Origin: an uncultured Porphyromonadaceae bacterium
GTDB taxonomy: Bacteria > Bacteroidota > Bacteroidia > Bacteroidales > Muribaculaceae
Assembly (NCBI GenBank): GCA_900548975.1
Contig: URMS01000032.1
Location: forward strand, 1-27,101
Length of the DNA stretch: 27,101 nt
Direction: 5' to 3'
The position numbers and the translations under genes are program-made. Position 1 is the stretch's first letter, and each line of letters starts with the position of its first letter. A model generated the notes under the pieces. That model did no database searches, was not told where the DNA came from, and saw only the letters and a list, made by a program, of their open reading frames with translations. This document shows, in pieces, positions 7,688 through 15,122 of this stretch.

Positions 7688-8548
7688 TCAGTCCATTATG
7701 CTGGCGTTGTCGATGTGCATGCGGCCTATTTCCTTTCCGTCGCCGGCAGTGGTGTAGACATATTCGAAGTCGTAGCCCATGCGGCCGGGTATCTCGATGA
7801 GCAGATCGGCCGAACGCTGCTCGCGGAATACGGGGACAATGGATTCGTCGCGGAGCTCATCGATGAAATTCCTGAAGTATTCGAGGTCGAGGGCGTCGGA
7901 ATTACCGCTGATTTCCACATCCATGACAATGCACTTGCGGGCCTCGTCGACGGTCACGTCCTTCCATGTGGAAACCTCGTCCATAGGCCTTGGCAAAGTG
8001 CTTTTCGATACTTTGATGATGGCGGCGAGCTGGGCGGCAAGCTGACCGTCGGTGCCGCGCGGGTCGGCTTTGGCCTGGATTGTCGGAATCAGACTCTCGG
8101 TTTCGTCGGGGGCGGCCTTGGTGCCGAATCCCATTACCATGAACAGATAGCCGCCTTCTTTAAAAGCGTAGATGGTGCCCTTCACTTTTCTACCAGATAT
8201 GGTACCGTCCACACCCACTTTTTGTGTTTCGACAGAGCCCACTGTGGCAGATGTGATACCGTCGAAGCGGCAGTCTTTCAATTCGGCATTAAAGCCGCCA
8301 TAAGTCTGTGAATAAAGGAATTTTTCGACGTCGGGAACCTCGGGAAAGGCCATTATCGAGATGGCGTTGCCGCCGTTGGACATTAAGGCAGCCTGACAAT
8401 AGTCGGGAATGCTTACATTTTCTTTGTCAAGCGAATATCCCGAAGGCTTTTCGAAGGAGAAGACCGGAGTGTCGACCGTCTCGGCGCCGTTGCAGGCAGC
8501 CATCAGGAATACAAGAGCCGCGGCAAGGATGCGATAGAATGTTTTCAT
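7688..8548 (-). CDS. Lipoprotein of unknown function
   Basis: The 286-residue protein starts with a lipoprotein signal peptide ending in the lipobox LMAAC, so lipidation at C19 by Lgt is expected (an lgt gene lies at 14.3-15.1 kb). The mature part seems to have two alpha/beta regions: residues about 30-150, which include a VGSVETQKVGVDGTISGRKVKG stretch resembling small-stress-response or PsbP-like folds, and a C-terminal part rich in charged residues (about 185-286). I cannot assign a family. It has its own promoter and a strong terminator, so it is a single-gene transcript divergent from the hydrolase cluster. Confidence 0.8.
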   Translation of the reverse strand: MKTFYRILAAALVFLMAACNGAETVDTPVFSFEKPSGYSLDKENVSIPDYCQAALMSNGGNAISIMAFPEVPDVEKFLYSQTYGGFNAELKDCRFDGITSATVGSVETQKVGVDGTISGRKVKGTIYAFKEGGYLFMVMGFGTKAAPDETESLIPTIQAKADPRGTDGQLAAQLAAIIKVSKSTLPRPMDEVSTWKDVTVDEARKCIVMDVEISGNSDALDLEYFRNFIDELRDESIVPVFREQRSADLLIEIPGRMGYDFEYVYTTAGDGKEIGRMHIDNASIMD

Positions 8549-8574
8549 GCGTTAAGTAGTTTGTAAAGAATCTC

Positions 8575-8606
8575 CAAAGGTAGAGCTAAAAATTTGGATA
8601 TGCAAT
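8575..8606 (-). promoter_or_regulatory. Promoter of the lipoprotein gene
   Basis: On the minus strand TTG (8605-8603) is followed after 20 nt by TACCTTTG (8582-8575), a full match to the Bacteroidota TTG-N20-TAnnTTTG form. It leaves about 20 nt of leader before the ATG at 8548. Confidence 0.72.
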
Positions 8607-8664
8607 TATTATCGTTTACCGGCCATGTTTTTTGAAAATTGCGCATTGATGTCAGGGAGCAAAA

Positions 8665-8696
8665 TTTGCGAATGGAGGAACAAATGAGTAATTTTG
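8665..8696 (+). promoter_or_regulatory. Promoter of the hydrolase / Mur ligase cluster
   Basis: TTTG (8665-8668) is followed after exactly 20 nt by TAATTTTG (8689-8696), a perfect Bacteroidota-type promoter. The predicted transcript starts near 8702, giving a leader of only about 12 nt before the ATG at 8714 with no Shine-Dalgarno motif. Confidence 0.8.
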
Positions 8697-8713
8697 CGGG
8701 TTAATAAACAGAA

Positions 8714-9481
8714 ATGGAGCAGACGATAGAAATAGACGGACTGAAGATGCGCTACGACCGTATCGGCGACGGAGCTCAGGCAGTGATTGTTATGCATGGG
8801 TGGGGGTGCAAGGCTTCGACCGTGCAGGTGCTTGCCGATGCGGCCTCATCGCCGGCTACAACGGTGTATAATCTCGATCTGCCCGGGTTCGGCGGTTCGC
8901 AGGAGCCTCCGGCCGACTGGGGTGTCTACGACTATGCCCGCTTCATCGGGGCTTTCGCCGATTCGCAGGGCATAGAGAGCCCGGTGCTGATAGGGCATTC
9001 TTACGGAGGCCGCGTTGCAATAATATATGCCTCGCAGCGAGCTGTCGGCAAGCTTATACTTGTCGATTCGGCCGGCATCAAACCGCGCCGTTCGCTGCGC
9101 TATTATATAAAGGTATATTCGTTCAAGGCTGCCAAGCATCTGCTTCCTTTGCTCCTGGGCCGCAAAAAGGGCGGTGAGATCATAGACCGCATGCGCGGCA
9201 AGGCCGGGTCGGCCGATTATCAGGCGGCCTCGTCAGTGATGCGCCGTGTCATGAGCACGTCGGTTAATCAGGACCTGCGCCATCTCATGCCGTCGATCAA
9301 GGCGCCGACACTGCTTATATGGGGCGAAAAAGACACGGCCACTCCTCTGCGCGACGCCCGCACCATGGAGCGACTCATACCCGATGCCGGTCTGGTGTGC
9401 TACGAGGGCTGCGGACATTATTCATTTCTCGACCGTCCCGGGCAGACCACGGCCGTTATTAAAAGTTTTCTGAAAATATGA
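8714..9481 (+). CDS. Alpha/beta-fold hydrolase
   Basis: The 255-residue protein is a compact alpha/beta hydrolase with the oxyanion-hole HGW (28-30), nucleophile elbow GHSYGG (S96), acid D207 in WGEKDTATP and H235 in GCGHYSFLD. There is no signal peptide, so it should be cytoplasmic. A lid region (about 121-190) is basic and may touch membrane or an acidic substrate. Family members include esterases, lipases and C-C hydrolases; the substrate is not readable. It is the first gene of a plus-strand cluster and its stop overlaps the next start (ATGA), which implies translational coupling to the membrane Mur ligase and a role in the same pathway. Confidence 0.9.
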   Translation: MEQTIEIDGLKMRYDRIGDGAQAVIVMHGWGCKASTVQVLADAASSPATTVYNLDLPGFGGSQEPPADWGVYDYARFIGAFADSQGIESPVLIGHSYGGRVAIIYASQRAVGKLILVDSAGIKPRRSLRYYIKVYSFKAAKHLLPLLLGRKKGGEIIDRMRGKAGSADYQAASSVMRRVMSTSVNQDLRHLMPSIKAPTLLIWGEKDTATPLRDARTMERLIPDAGLVCYEGCGHYSFLDRPGQTTAVIKSFLKI

Positions 9482-11073
9482 TTATGCTCATTATCACCAT
9501 AGTAATCTTTGTTCTGTCGTATGTGGCGCTTGCACTGAGTCTGCGGCGCGACCTGACCATGTTTCAGCAGAACTCCTACCGCCCCGAGCGCTATCGCCGC
9601 TGGCTTAAGGAATCGGGAGAGAGCACATCGGGCTGGCGCCTCGGTGCGATCATCATATTCCTTTTCGCGGCTACAAAATTCTGCCCGGCGAACGCTGGTC
9701 TGGGTGCCGTGGGCGTGTTTTCTCTCCTGTATATAATATCGCTTGCGCGCCGCAAATACAAGAAACCGCTTGCCATGACAGCGCGCGCCACGCGTATCTA
9801 CGTCACGGCAGGCTTTCTGATGGCCCTCGTTGCCGCGCTTGCCATGATATTCCTGGGCGATACACCGGAAGAACGCGTGTACCGTGCCGCATGGCTCATG
9901 TGCGGCCTGTGTGGTGTAGACTATGTGATCGTAGTGGCCAACTGGCTGCTTAAACCGGTCGAAAACCGAATAACGAAAAAATATATTCTCGACGCCAAAA
10001 GCCGTCTGGAGGCCATGCCCGGTCTTAAGATAATCGGTGTAACAGGCAGCTACGGCAAGACCACCACCAAGCACTATCTCCATCGCATTCTTTCGGAGCA
10101 GTACGAGACTCTCATGACTCCCGGAAGCTTCAATACCACACTGGGCGTGGTGCGCACCATCCGCGAGTATCTCAAGCCCTATCATGAGGTCTTTATTGTA
10201 GAGATGGGTGCCAAGCAGCGTGGTGATATCAAGGAAATATGCGATCTGGTGCATCCATGGGGTGGTATTATCACGGCTGTGGGACCACAGCATCTGGAGT
10301 CGTTCAAGACTATCGAGAATGTGCGCGACACCAAGTTCGAGCTCGCCGACTCGCTGCCTGCCGACGGTCTGGCCGTGCTCAACGATGATTTCCCGATGAT
10401 AGCCTCGCGCGAGGTCGGCAATACGCGCTCGCTGCGCTATGTGGTGAAAAACACCGGCGACGAGGCTGCCGCATACCGCGCCACCGATATCGTCTACAGC
10501 CCGACCGGCACACGGTTTACGGTGCAGTGCCCCGACGGTGTGGCTCTGGAGCTGACAACGCGTCTGGTGGGCGAGTGCAATATATCGAACATACTGGCAG
10601 CCGTGGCCATGGCCCGTTCTCTGGGTGTGAGCGACGAAAAGATAAGCTACGCCGTCGAGCGCATAGAGCAGGTAGAGCACCGTCTGAGCATAAAGCGTGT
10701 GCCGGGTGGCCTCACCATTATCGACGATGCCTTCAACAGCAATCCCGTCGGCTCAGCCATGGCGCTCGATGTGCTGGCGGCAATGACAGGAAAACGAATT
10801 CTGATAACCCCCGGCATGATAGAGCTTGGCGAAGAGCAGTATGAACTCAACAAGCGCTTCGGCGAAAAAGCGGCCTCGTGCTGCGATGTCGCCATCGTAG
10901 TGGGGCACTACAACCGCGAGGCTATCTGCAAAGGTCTCGATCTCGGCCACATGGCCCCAGAGGCCATTCATCAGGTCGATACTTTCGCCCAGGCCCAGCA
11001 GGTGCTCCGGGGCATCGCCGCAGCAGGCGATACCGTGCTCTACGAAAACGATCTGCCGGACACATTCAAATAA
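9478..11073 (+). CDS. Membrane-anchored Mur ligase family protein (MurF-like)
   Basis: The 531-residue protein combines an N-terminal membrane part with a Mur ligase. About five hydrophobic segments are visible (roughly 2-20, 53-68, 72-90, 107-127, 137-158). The Mur ligase core follows: P-loop GVTGSYGKTTT (187-197), NTTLG (219-223), VEMGA (E242), GPQHLESF (H272), HRLSIK (401-406) and DDAFNSNP (416-423), the last two being MurF-like. Canonical MurF is about 450 residues and begins with a UDP-MurNAc-peptide-binding domain; here membrane helices take that place. The enzyme therefore probably forms an amide bond on a membrane-associated or otherwise unusual acceptor, rather than being the housekeeping MurF. 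It is coupled to the hydrolase and lies upstream of a Ddl-like ligase, which would supply a D-Ala-D-Ala-type dipeptide. Confidence 0.88.
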   Translation: MIMLIITIVIFVLSYVALALSLRRDLTMFQQNSYRPERYRRWLKESGESTSGWRLGAIIIFLFAATKFCPANAGLGAVGVFSLLYIISLARRKYKKPLAMTARATRIYVTAGFLMALVAALAMIFLGDTPEERVYRAAWLMCGLCGVDYVIVVANWLLKPVENRITKKYILDAKSRLEAMPGLKIIGVTGSYGKTTTKHYLHRILSEQYETLMTPGSFNTTLGVVRTIREYLKPYHEVFIVEMGAKQRGDIKEICDLVHPWGGIITAVGPQHLESFKTIENVRDTKFELADSLPADGLAVLNDDFPMIASREVGNTRSLRYVVKNTGDEAAAYRATDIVYSPTGTRFTVQCPDGVALELTTRLVGECNISNILAAVAMARSLGVSDEKISYAVERIEQVEHRLSIKRVPGGLTIIDDAFNSNPVGSAMALDVLAAMTGKRILITPGMIELGEEQYELNKRFGEKAASCCDVAIVVGHYNREAICKGLDLGHMAPEAIHQVDTFAQAQQVLRGIAAAGDTVLYENDLPDTFK

Positions 11074-11077
11074 TAAT

Positions 11078-11245
11078 TAAGAGAGTGTTTGAATTTAACT
11101 TTATGAAATCTTTAGAGGTCTTTCCGGCCTATTTTGATCTTTCATTCAGTCATTATGGAACCCCATAATTCCTTCATTCAATCTCAAAACATTCTCGGAA
11201 ATCTTCTCTAAATCTTAACATAAGTCAATTTCAAACACTCTCTAA
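11078..11245. repeat. MITE-like palindromic element between Mur ligase and ddl
   Basis: The ends form an inverted repeat, 20 of 22 positions paired (11080-11101 with 11222-11243) and the outer 14 bp perfect. Complementarity continues inward with mismatches and small indels to a central mini-hairpin ATTATGG/CCATAAT (11152-11158 with 11163-11169), so nearly the whole 168 bp can fold into one long hairpin. A TAA triplet flanks both ends (11078-11080 and 11243-11245) and could be a target duplication. No ORF is inside. The structure is that of a non-autonomous insertion element or large REP-type palindrome; I do not recognise the parent element. Confidence 0.72.
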
Positions 11246-11246
11246 G

Positions 11247-11357
11247 AATTATGGATTATGAATTATGGTTTGCGATTTTGCGTTCGGCACGCAGTAAGGC
11301 AATAGTTTGCAATCCATCATTCATATTCTCATAATTCATCATTCATAATCCATAATT
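11247..11357. repeat. Second inverted repeat directly in front of the ddl-like start
   Basis: A perfect 17-bp AT-rich inverted repeat (11247-11263 with 11341-11357) encloses 77 nt. Its right arm ends one base before the ATG at 11359. The sequence is built from ATTATG/CATAAT units. Together with the adjacent 168-bp palindrome it fills all 285 bp between the Mur ligase and the Ddl-like gene. No clear TAnnTTTG promoter is seen here. Confidence 0.65.
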
Positions 11358-11358
11358 T

Positions 11359-12558
11359 ATGAAAACGAAGGTTGCAGTTTTTTTCGGCGGACGCTCCACC
11401 GAACACGAAATATCGGTAATATCGGCCAACCAGGCCATGGCCGCGATCGACAAGGAAAAATATGAAGTCATACCCATATATATATCCAAGCAGGGCCACT
11501 GGTATACCGGCGAGTTGCTTACCGACGTAAAAAATTACCGGGACATACCGTCGCTGCTCAAACAGAGTACCGAGGTGTATATGCGACCGGTATACGGCGA
11601 TTTCAATCTCTACAAGGCCAATGCGGGTCTTTTCTCGTCGAAAGCTCCGGTAGCGACAATAGATGTGGCCATACCGGTGCTCCACGGCTCCAACGGTGAG
11701 GACGGTACTTTCGAAGGCGTCCTCGAGACTATAGGACTGCCCTTTGCCGGCTGCAATACTCTTGCCTCGGCCAACGGCATGGACAAGATAACCATGAAGA
11801 TGATACTGGCAGCCGACGGAATTCCGGTGGTGGACTATGTGTGGTTCACCGACAAGCAGTGGTTCACCAAGCGCGATAAGTTCCTTACCGATATCGAGAC
11901 GCGTCTGGGCTACCCCGTTGTGGTAAAACCGGCCAATCTCGGCAGCAGTGTGGGCATAGGCCGTGCCGACAACCGCGACCAGCTGCTGGAGCGTGTGGCC
12001 GATGCCGAGCGCTATTCCACCCGCATCATTGTCGAGAAGATGGTCGAAAACCTACAGGAAATCAACTGCGCCGTGCTCGGCGATGCCGACGAATATATTA
12101 CCTCGGTACTCGAAGAGCCTATCAAAAGCGGCGAGATACTGTCGTATACCGACAAATATATGGGCGGCACAAAGGACAACCGTGGCATGCATGCGGCCAA
12201 GAAGCGCATTCCCGCCGATCTGCCTGCCGACGAAACTGAACGCATACGCTTCCTTGCCGGCGAGACCTTCCGTGTGCTCGGCTGCCATGGCGTGAGCCGC
12301 GTGGATGTGATGGTCGACGGCAAGACACGCGACATATATGTGAACGAAATAAACACCATCCCCGGCTCGCTGTCGTTCTATCTGTGGGAGGCCGCCGGCA
12401 TACGCTTCGACGAACTGATGGACCGACTGGTGCGTCTGGCCTTCAAGCGCCAGCGCGACATGGCGGCCAAGACCGTAAGCTACGACCAGAATATATTCGC
12501 TCTCGGCGGAGGCACAAAAGGCGGCGTCAAGGGCGGTGTAAAAGGCGGCATAAAATAA
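11359..12558 (+). CDS. ddl: D-alanine--D-alanine ligase family protein with Gly/Lys tail
   Basis: The 399-residue ATP-grasp enzyme has the Ddl signatures: FFGGRSTEHEISVIS (8-22, with the E15-H16 dyad of the family), HGSNGEDG (109-116), VVVKPANLGSSVGI (ATP-binding, 187-200), SRVDVM (313-318) and NEINTIPG (329-336). Family members join two D-Ala (or D-Ala with D-Ser or D-lactate) using ATP. The omega loop reads YTDKYMGGTKDNRGMHAAKK; I cannot decide the second substrate from it. At 399 residues it is longer than classic Ddl (about 300-350). The extra length includes a tail, GGGTKGGVKGGVKGGIK (383-399). It follows the palindromic elements and is 4 bp upstream of the phosphatase gene, so those two form an operon. 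Confidence 0.9.
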   Translation: MKTKVAVFFGGRSTEHEISVISANQAMAAIDKEKYEVIPIYISKQGHWYTGELLTDVKNYRDIPSLLKQSTEVYMRPVYGDFNLYKANAGLFSSKAPVATIDVAIPVLHGSNGEDGTFEGVLETIGLPFAGCNTLASANGMDKITMKMILAADGIPVVDYVWFTDKQWFTKRDKFLTDIETRLGYPVVVKPANLGSSVGIGRADNRDQLLERVADAERYSTRIIVEKMVENLQEINCAVLGDADEYITSVLEEPIKSGEILSYTDKYMGGTKDNRGMHAAKKRIPADLPADETERIRFLAGETFRVLGCHGVSRVDVMVDGKTRDIYVNEINTIPGSLSFYLWEAAGIRFDELMDRLVRLAFKRQRDMAAKTVSYDQNIFALGGGTKGGVKGGVKGGIK

Positions 12559-12562
12559 GAGT

Positions 12563-13303
12563 ATGTTCAATTTCTTCCGATCCAGACCGAAAGAACCGGT
12601 AAAGTTCTGTTTCCATACCGATATCCACTGCCATGTGGTGCCCGGTATCGATGACGGAGCCAAAACGCCCGAGAGTGCGGCCGACCTCATAGAGCGCATG
12701 CAGGGCTGGGGCATAGACCGTATCATAGCGTCGCCGCATGTTACGCAGGAGACCTTCGAGAACAGCGCGGCCACTATCGACCCGGCGCTCGGGCGTCTGC
12801 ATGCGGAGCTTGCCTCGCGCGGCAATGGCATCGACGTATCGCACTCGGCAGAGTACCGCATCGACGGTCTTCTGTCGCAGAGGCTGGCCGAAAACGACAT
12901 AATGCCTTATCCGAACGACTATCTGCTGATCGAGAATTCGTTCCTGCAGGAGCCGTGGAATATCGACGAGCTCGTGTTCGACCTCCAGGTGCGCGGCTAT
13001 AAGCCTATTCTCGCACACCCCGAAAGGTATCTGTACTACCATCATCGCCCCGAGCGCTACAAACAGCTGCACGACGCCGGTCTGGCCTTGCAGATCAATG
13101 TGCTGAGTCTGGCCGGTTACTACGGCGCGGGCGAACAGAAAATGGCCCGCTATCTTCTTAAAGAAGGCATGGTGGACTTTATCGGTACCGACTTACACAA
13201 TAGTCGGCATGCCGACTCTATCGACGCCTATCTGCGTACCTCGGCAGCGCGTGCCGATATGGAAACTCTGTCGGCTTGTATAAAGAACGATCTGGTCTTC
13301 TGA
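12563..13303 (+). CDS. CpsB/YwqE-type PHP-fold tyrosine-protein phosphatase
   Basis: The 246-residue protein belongs to the PHP-domain metal-dependent tyrosine phosphatases (CpsB/Wzb of Gram-positives, YwqE of Bacillus). The metal-binding motif DIHCHVVPGIDDG lies at residues 20-32 (H22, H24, D30), followed by IASPHV, ILAHPERY and IGTDLHN. These enzymes reset bacterial tyrosine kinases that control polysaccharide polymerisation and export. No tyrosine kinase or polysaccharide exporter is in the window, so the partner must be elsewhere or the role is different. It begins 4 bp after the Ddl-like gene and ends just before a bidirectional hairpin terminator. Confidence 0.88.
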   Translation: MFNFFRSRPKEPVKFCFHTDIHCHVVPGIDDGAKTPESAADLIERMQGWGIDRIIASPHVTQETFENSAATIDPALGRLHAELASRGNGIDVSHSAEYRIDGLLSQRLAENDIMPYPNDYLLIENSFLQEPWNIDELVFDLQVRGYKPILAHPERYLYYHHRPERYKQLHDAGLALQINVLSLAGYYGAGEQKMARYLLKEGMVDFIGTDLHNSRHADSIDAYLRTSAARADMETLSACIKNDLVF

Positions 13304-13329
13304 TATCTGACGGCGGGTCGATAGAGTAA

Positions 13330-13400
13330 CAAGTTTAAAAAGTTAAGATAATAGTTCCAGTGCAAGGGCTATTATCTTAACTTTTTTACTTTATACACTT
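13330..13400. terminator. Bidirectional hairpin terminator; copy A of a dispersed palindrome
   Basis: A perfect 18-bp stem (13337-13354 with 13369-13386) with a 14-nt loop has A-rich and T-rich bases at its foot, so it can stop transcription from both sides. It lies between the convergent phosphatase and TPR genes. The core AAGATAATAG...TATTATCTT and the right flank CTTTTTACTTTAT.CACTT recur at 22201-22282, so the terminator seems to be one copy of a repeated element. Confidence 0.85.
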
Positions 13401-13412
13401 ATTCCACCCGGC

Positions 13413-14258
13413 CTACTTTGCAAAAATATCGGCTATGCGGCGCGGATTGACGCCGAGGGCTGCGGCACGTGCGGCATCGGCGCGGGCATCGTCGAGGAGG
13501 AAACGGTCGCGGTTGAGGATGGCTCGGTAGTAGTAGAGCTCGGGGTCGTCGGGATAGCGCTCTATGCCTTCGGCCAGTACGCCCGATACTTCGCTGAGTT
13601 CGCTCAGCGCCAGAAGCGAGCCGGCGAGGGCCGCGTAGTATTCGGGCGCAGGCTCGAGCGATACGAGTTTTCGCAGATAGGGGAGTGCCTCGCGGTCGCG
13701 GCCCGACATAGAGTAAAGCATGCCGAGCGCACGGGCTGTGGTCATGGCCTCGGGAACCGCCGATTTGAGCACGTTGAAGTCGGCTTCGGCCACGTCGAGT
13801 TTGCCCGAATAGAGGGCGATGGTGCCATGGTAGTAGCGGGCGTCGAGATTGACGGAGTCGGCCTTTATCACTTTTTCGAAAGCGTCGTAGGCATCGCTGT
13901 CGCGGCCGAGTTTCAGAAGTACTTCGCCGCGGTTAGCCTGGGCAGTGCGCAGTTCGGGTGCGCGGCGCACTGCCTCGTCGAGAACGCTTATGGCCATGGA
14001 GTCGTTGTCCATATAGGAGTAGATCATGCCGAGGTTGGAGAGCAGCAGCACGTTCTGCGGCGATTCCGGCCGCAACGACATGGCCTCGATGAGGCGCTGG
14101 GCGGCCGCGGCGAAATCGCCGTCGGCCACGGCTTTGTCGGCCTGGCCGCACAGGAGCACGTAGGGGTCTTCCTCGTCGGCCGGGACGGTGGGTTCTATCT
14201 GTTGTGCTCCTGCGGCAAGCGCCGCAAGGAGCGTCAAGGAGAGCAGAAGGTGTTTCAT
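13413..14258 (-). CDS. Exported tetratricopeptide-repeat protein
   Basis: The 281-residue protein has a signal peptide (residues 1 to about 19, LAALAAGAQQ) and then tandem helical repeats. TPR-like signatures include NLGMIYSYMDNDSMAISVLDEAVRRAP (75-101), ANRGEVLLKLGRDSDAYDAFEKVIKAD (about 108-134) and LGMLYSMSGRDREALPYLRKLVSLEP (178-203). Such repeats bind proteins; the partner is unknown. The frame is open well upstream into lgt, but the signal peptide and the ATG at 14258, which overlaps the lgt stop as ATGA, fix the start. It is translationally coupled to lgt and probably acts in the periplasm. Confidence 0.88.
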   Translation of the reverse strand: MKHLLLSLTLLAALAAGAQQIEPTVPADEEDPYVLLCGQADKAVADGDFAAAAQRLIEAMSLRPESPQNVLLLSNLGMIYSYMDNDSMAISVLDEAVRRAPELRTAQANRGEVLLKLGRDSDAYDAFEKVIKADSVNLDARYYHGTIALYSGKLDVAEADFNVLKSAVPEAMTTARALGMLYSMSGRDREALPYLRKLVSLEPAPEYYAALAGSLLALSELSEVSGVLAEGIERYPDDPELYYYRAILNRDRFLLDDARADAARAAALGVNPRRIADIFAK

Positions 14259-15106
14259 TTCTTTTTCTTTTCGACAGCCCACTGGTTCGGGTAGGCTATT
14301 TTGATGCGTTTGCGTACCATAGCCCGGACGATGAAGAATATGCCCAGTGCCGCGAACGGGATGCTCAGCCACTGGCCCATGTTGAGCGTCATGGCGGCCT
14401 CGAAAGGCACCTGGTCGTTCTTTATGAATTCGACAAAGAAGCGCGAGCCGAAAGTGCCGAGCAGGAACACGCCGAAGAGCAGGCCCGGCCGCTCGCCCAG
14501 ATTGCGCTTCCAGTACATCCACATCATCAGTCCGAAAAGGGCGAGATAGGTGAGCGCCTCGTAGATCTGTGTGGGGTGGCAGGCGAGACCGTAGTACATG
14601 CGGTTCCACTCCTCGGAGCGCACGAACATGAAGCCCCACGGCAGGTCGGTGGGATGGCCGAAGATTTCGGAGTTCATCAGGTTGCCGATGCGGATGAGGC
14701 ATCCGACAAAGGCTATGGCTATGGTCAGGCGGTCGAAGGTCCACAGGGGCGAGCGCCTGGTGGTGAATATCGAGAAAAGGATTACGGCTATGATTATGCC
14801 GATGGCGCCCCCATGACTGGCGAGGCCGCCCTCCCAGGTGGCCAGGATTTTCCACGGATGCGCCGAGTAATAGTCCCACTGGTAGAAGAATACGTGGCCC
14901 AGACGGGCGCCGACCACGGTGGCTACGCCGACATAGATGAGCAGGATGCCCACCCAGTTTTCGGGCGCGCCTTCGCGCTTGAACATTTTGGACACGATGT
15001 TGAAGCCGATCCAGAAGCCGATGGCGAACATCAGTCCGTACCATCGTATGGTTACGAAACTGTCGATGAGGACGGGATTGACGTCCCAGGTGATGAAGCT
15101 AAGCAT
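14255..15106 (-). CDS. lgt: Prolipoprotein diacylglyceryl transferase Lgt
   Basis: Lgt attaches diacylglycerol from phosphatidylglycerol to the lipobox cysteine of prelipoproteins, the first step of lipoprotein maturation in the inner membrane. The 283-residue product has about seven hydrophobic segments and the expected key residues: Y23, GGLASHGG (H98), the signature RIGNLMNSEIFG (139-150; R139, N142), HPTQIYEA (177-184) and SRFFVEF (R222, E226). It starts 16 bp after the AGCS symporter stop and overlaps the TPR gene by 4 bp, so the order symporter-lgt-TPR looks like an operon. Confidence 0.96.
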   Translation of the reverse strand: MLSFITWDVNPVLIDSFVTIRWYGLMFAIGFWIGFNIVSKMFKREGAPENWVGILLIYVGVATVVGARLGHVFFYQWDYYSAHPWKILATWEGGLASHGGAIGIIIAVILFSIFTTRRSPLWTFDRLTIAIAFVGCLIRIGNLMNSEIFGHPTDLPWGFMFVRSEEWNRMYYGLACHPTQIYEALTYLALFGLMMWMYWKRNLGERPGLLFGVFLLGTFGSRFFVEFIKNDQVPFEAAMTLNMGQWLSIPFAALGIFFIVRAMVRKRIKIAYPNQWAVEKKKK

Positions 15107-15122
15107 TTTCTGATGTGAGATG

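Noticed and set aside
5882..8311. An 809-codon plus-strand open frame opposite priA, the permease and the lipoprotein
   Set aside because: It lies antisense to three recognisable genes and its His/Glu/Tyr-rich composition is that of a shadow frame in GC-rich DNA.
9478..11073. Calling the Mur ligase the housekeeping MurF
   Set aside because: The N-terminal substrate domain is replaced by membrane helices. Without the rest of the genome the canonical name is not justified.
13413..15044. A 543-codon minus-strand frame covering both the TPR gene and most of lgt
   Set aside because: The upstream half is Arg/Pro/His-rich shadow sequence in another frame of lgt. The TPR protein starts with a signal peptide at 14258.
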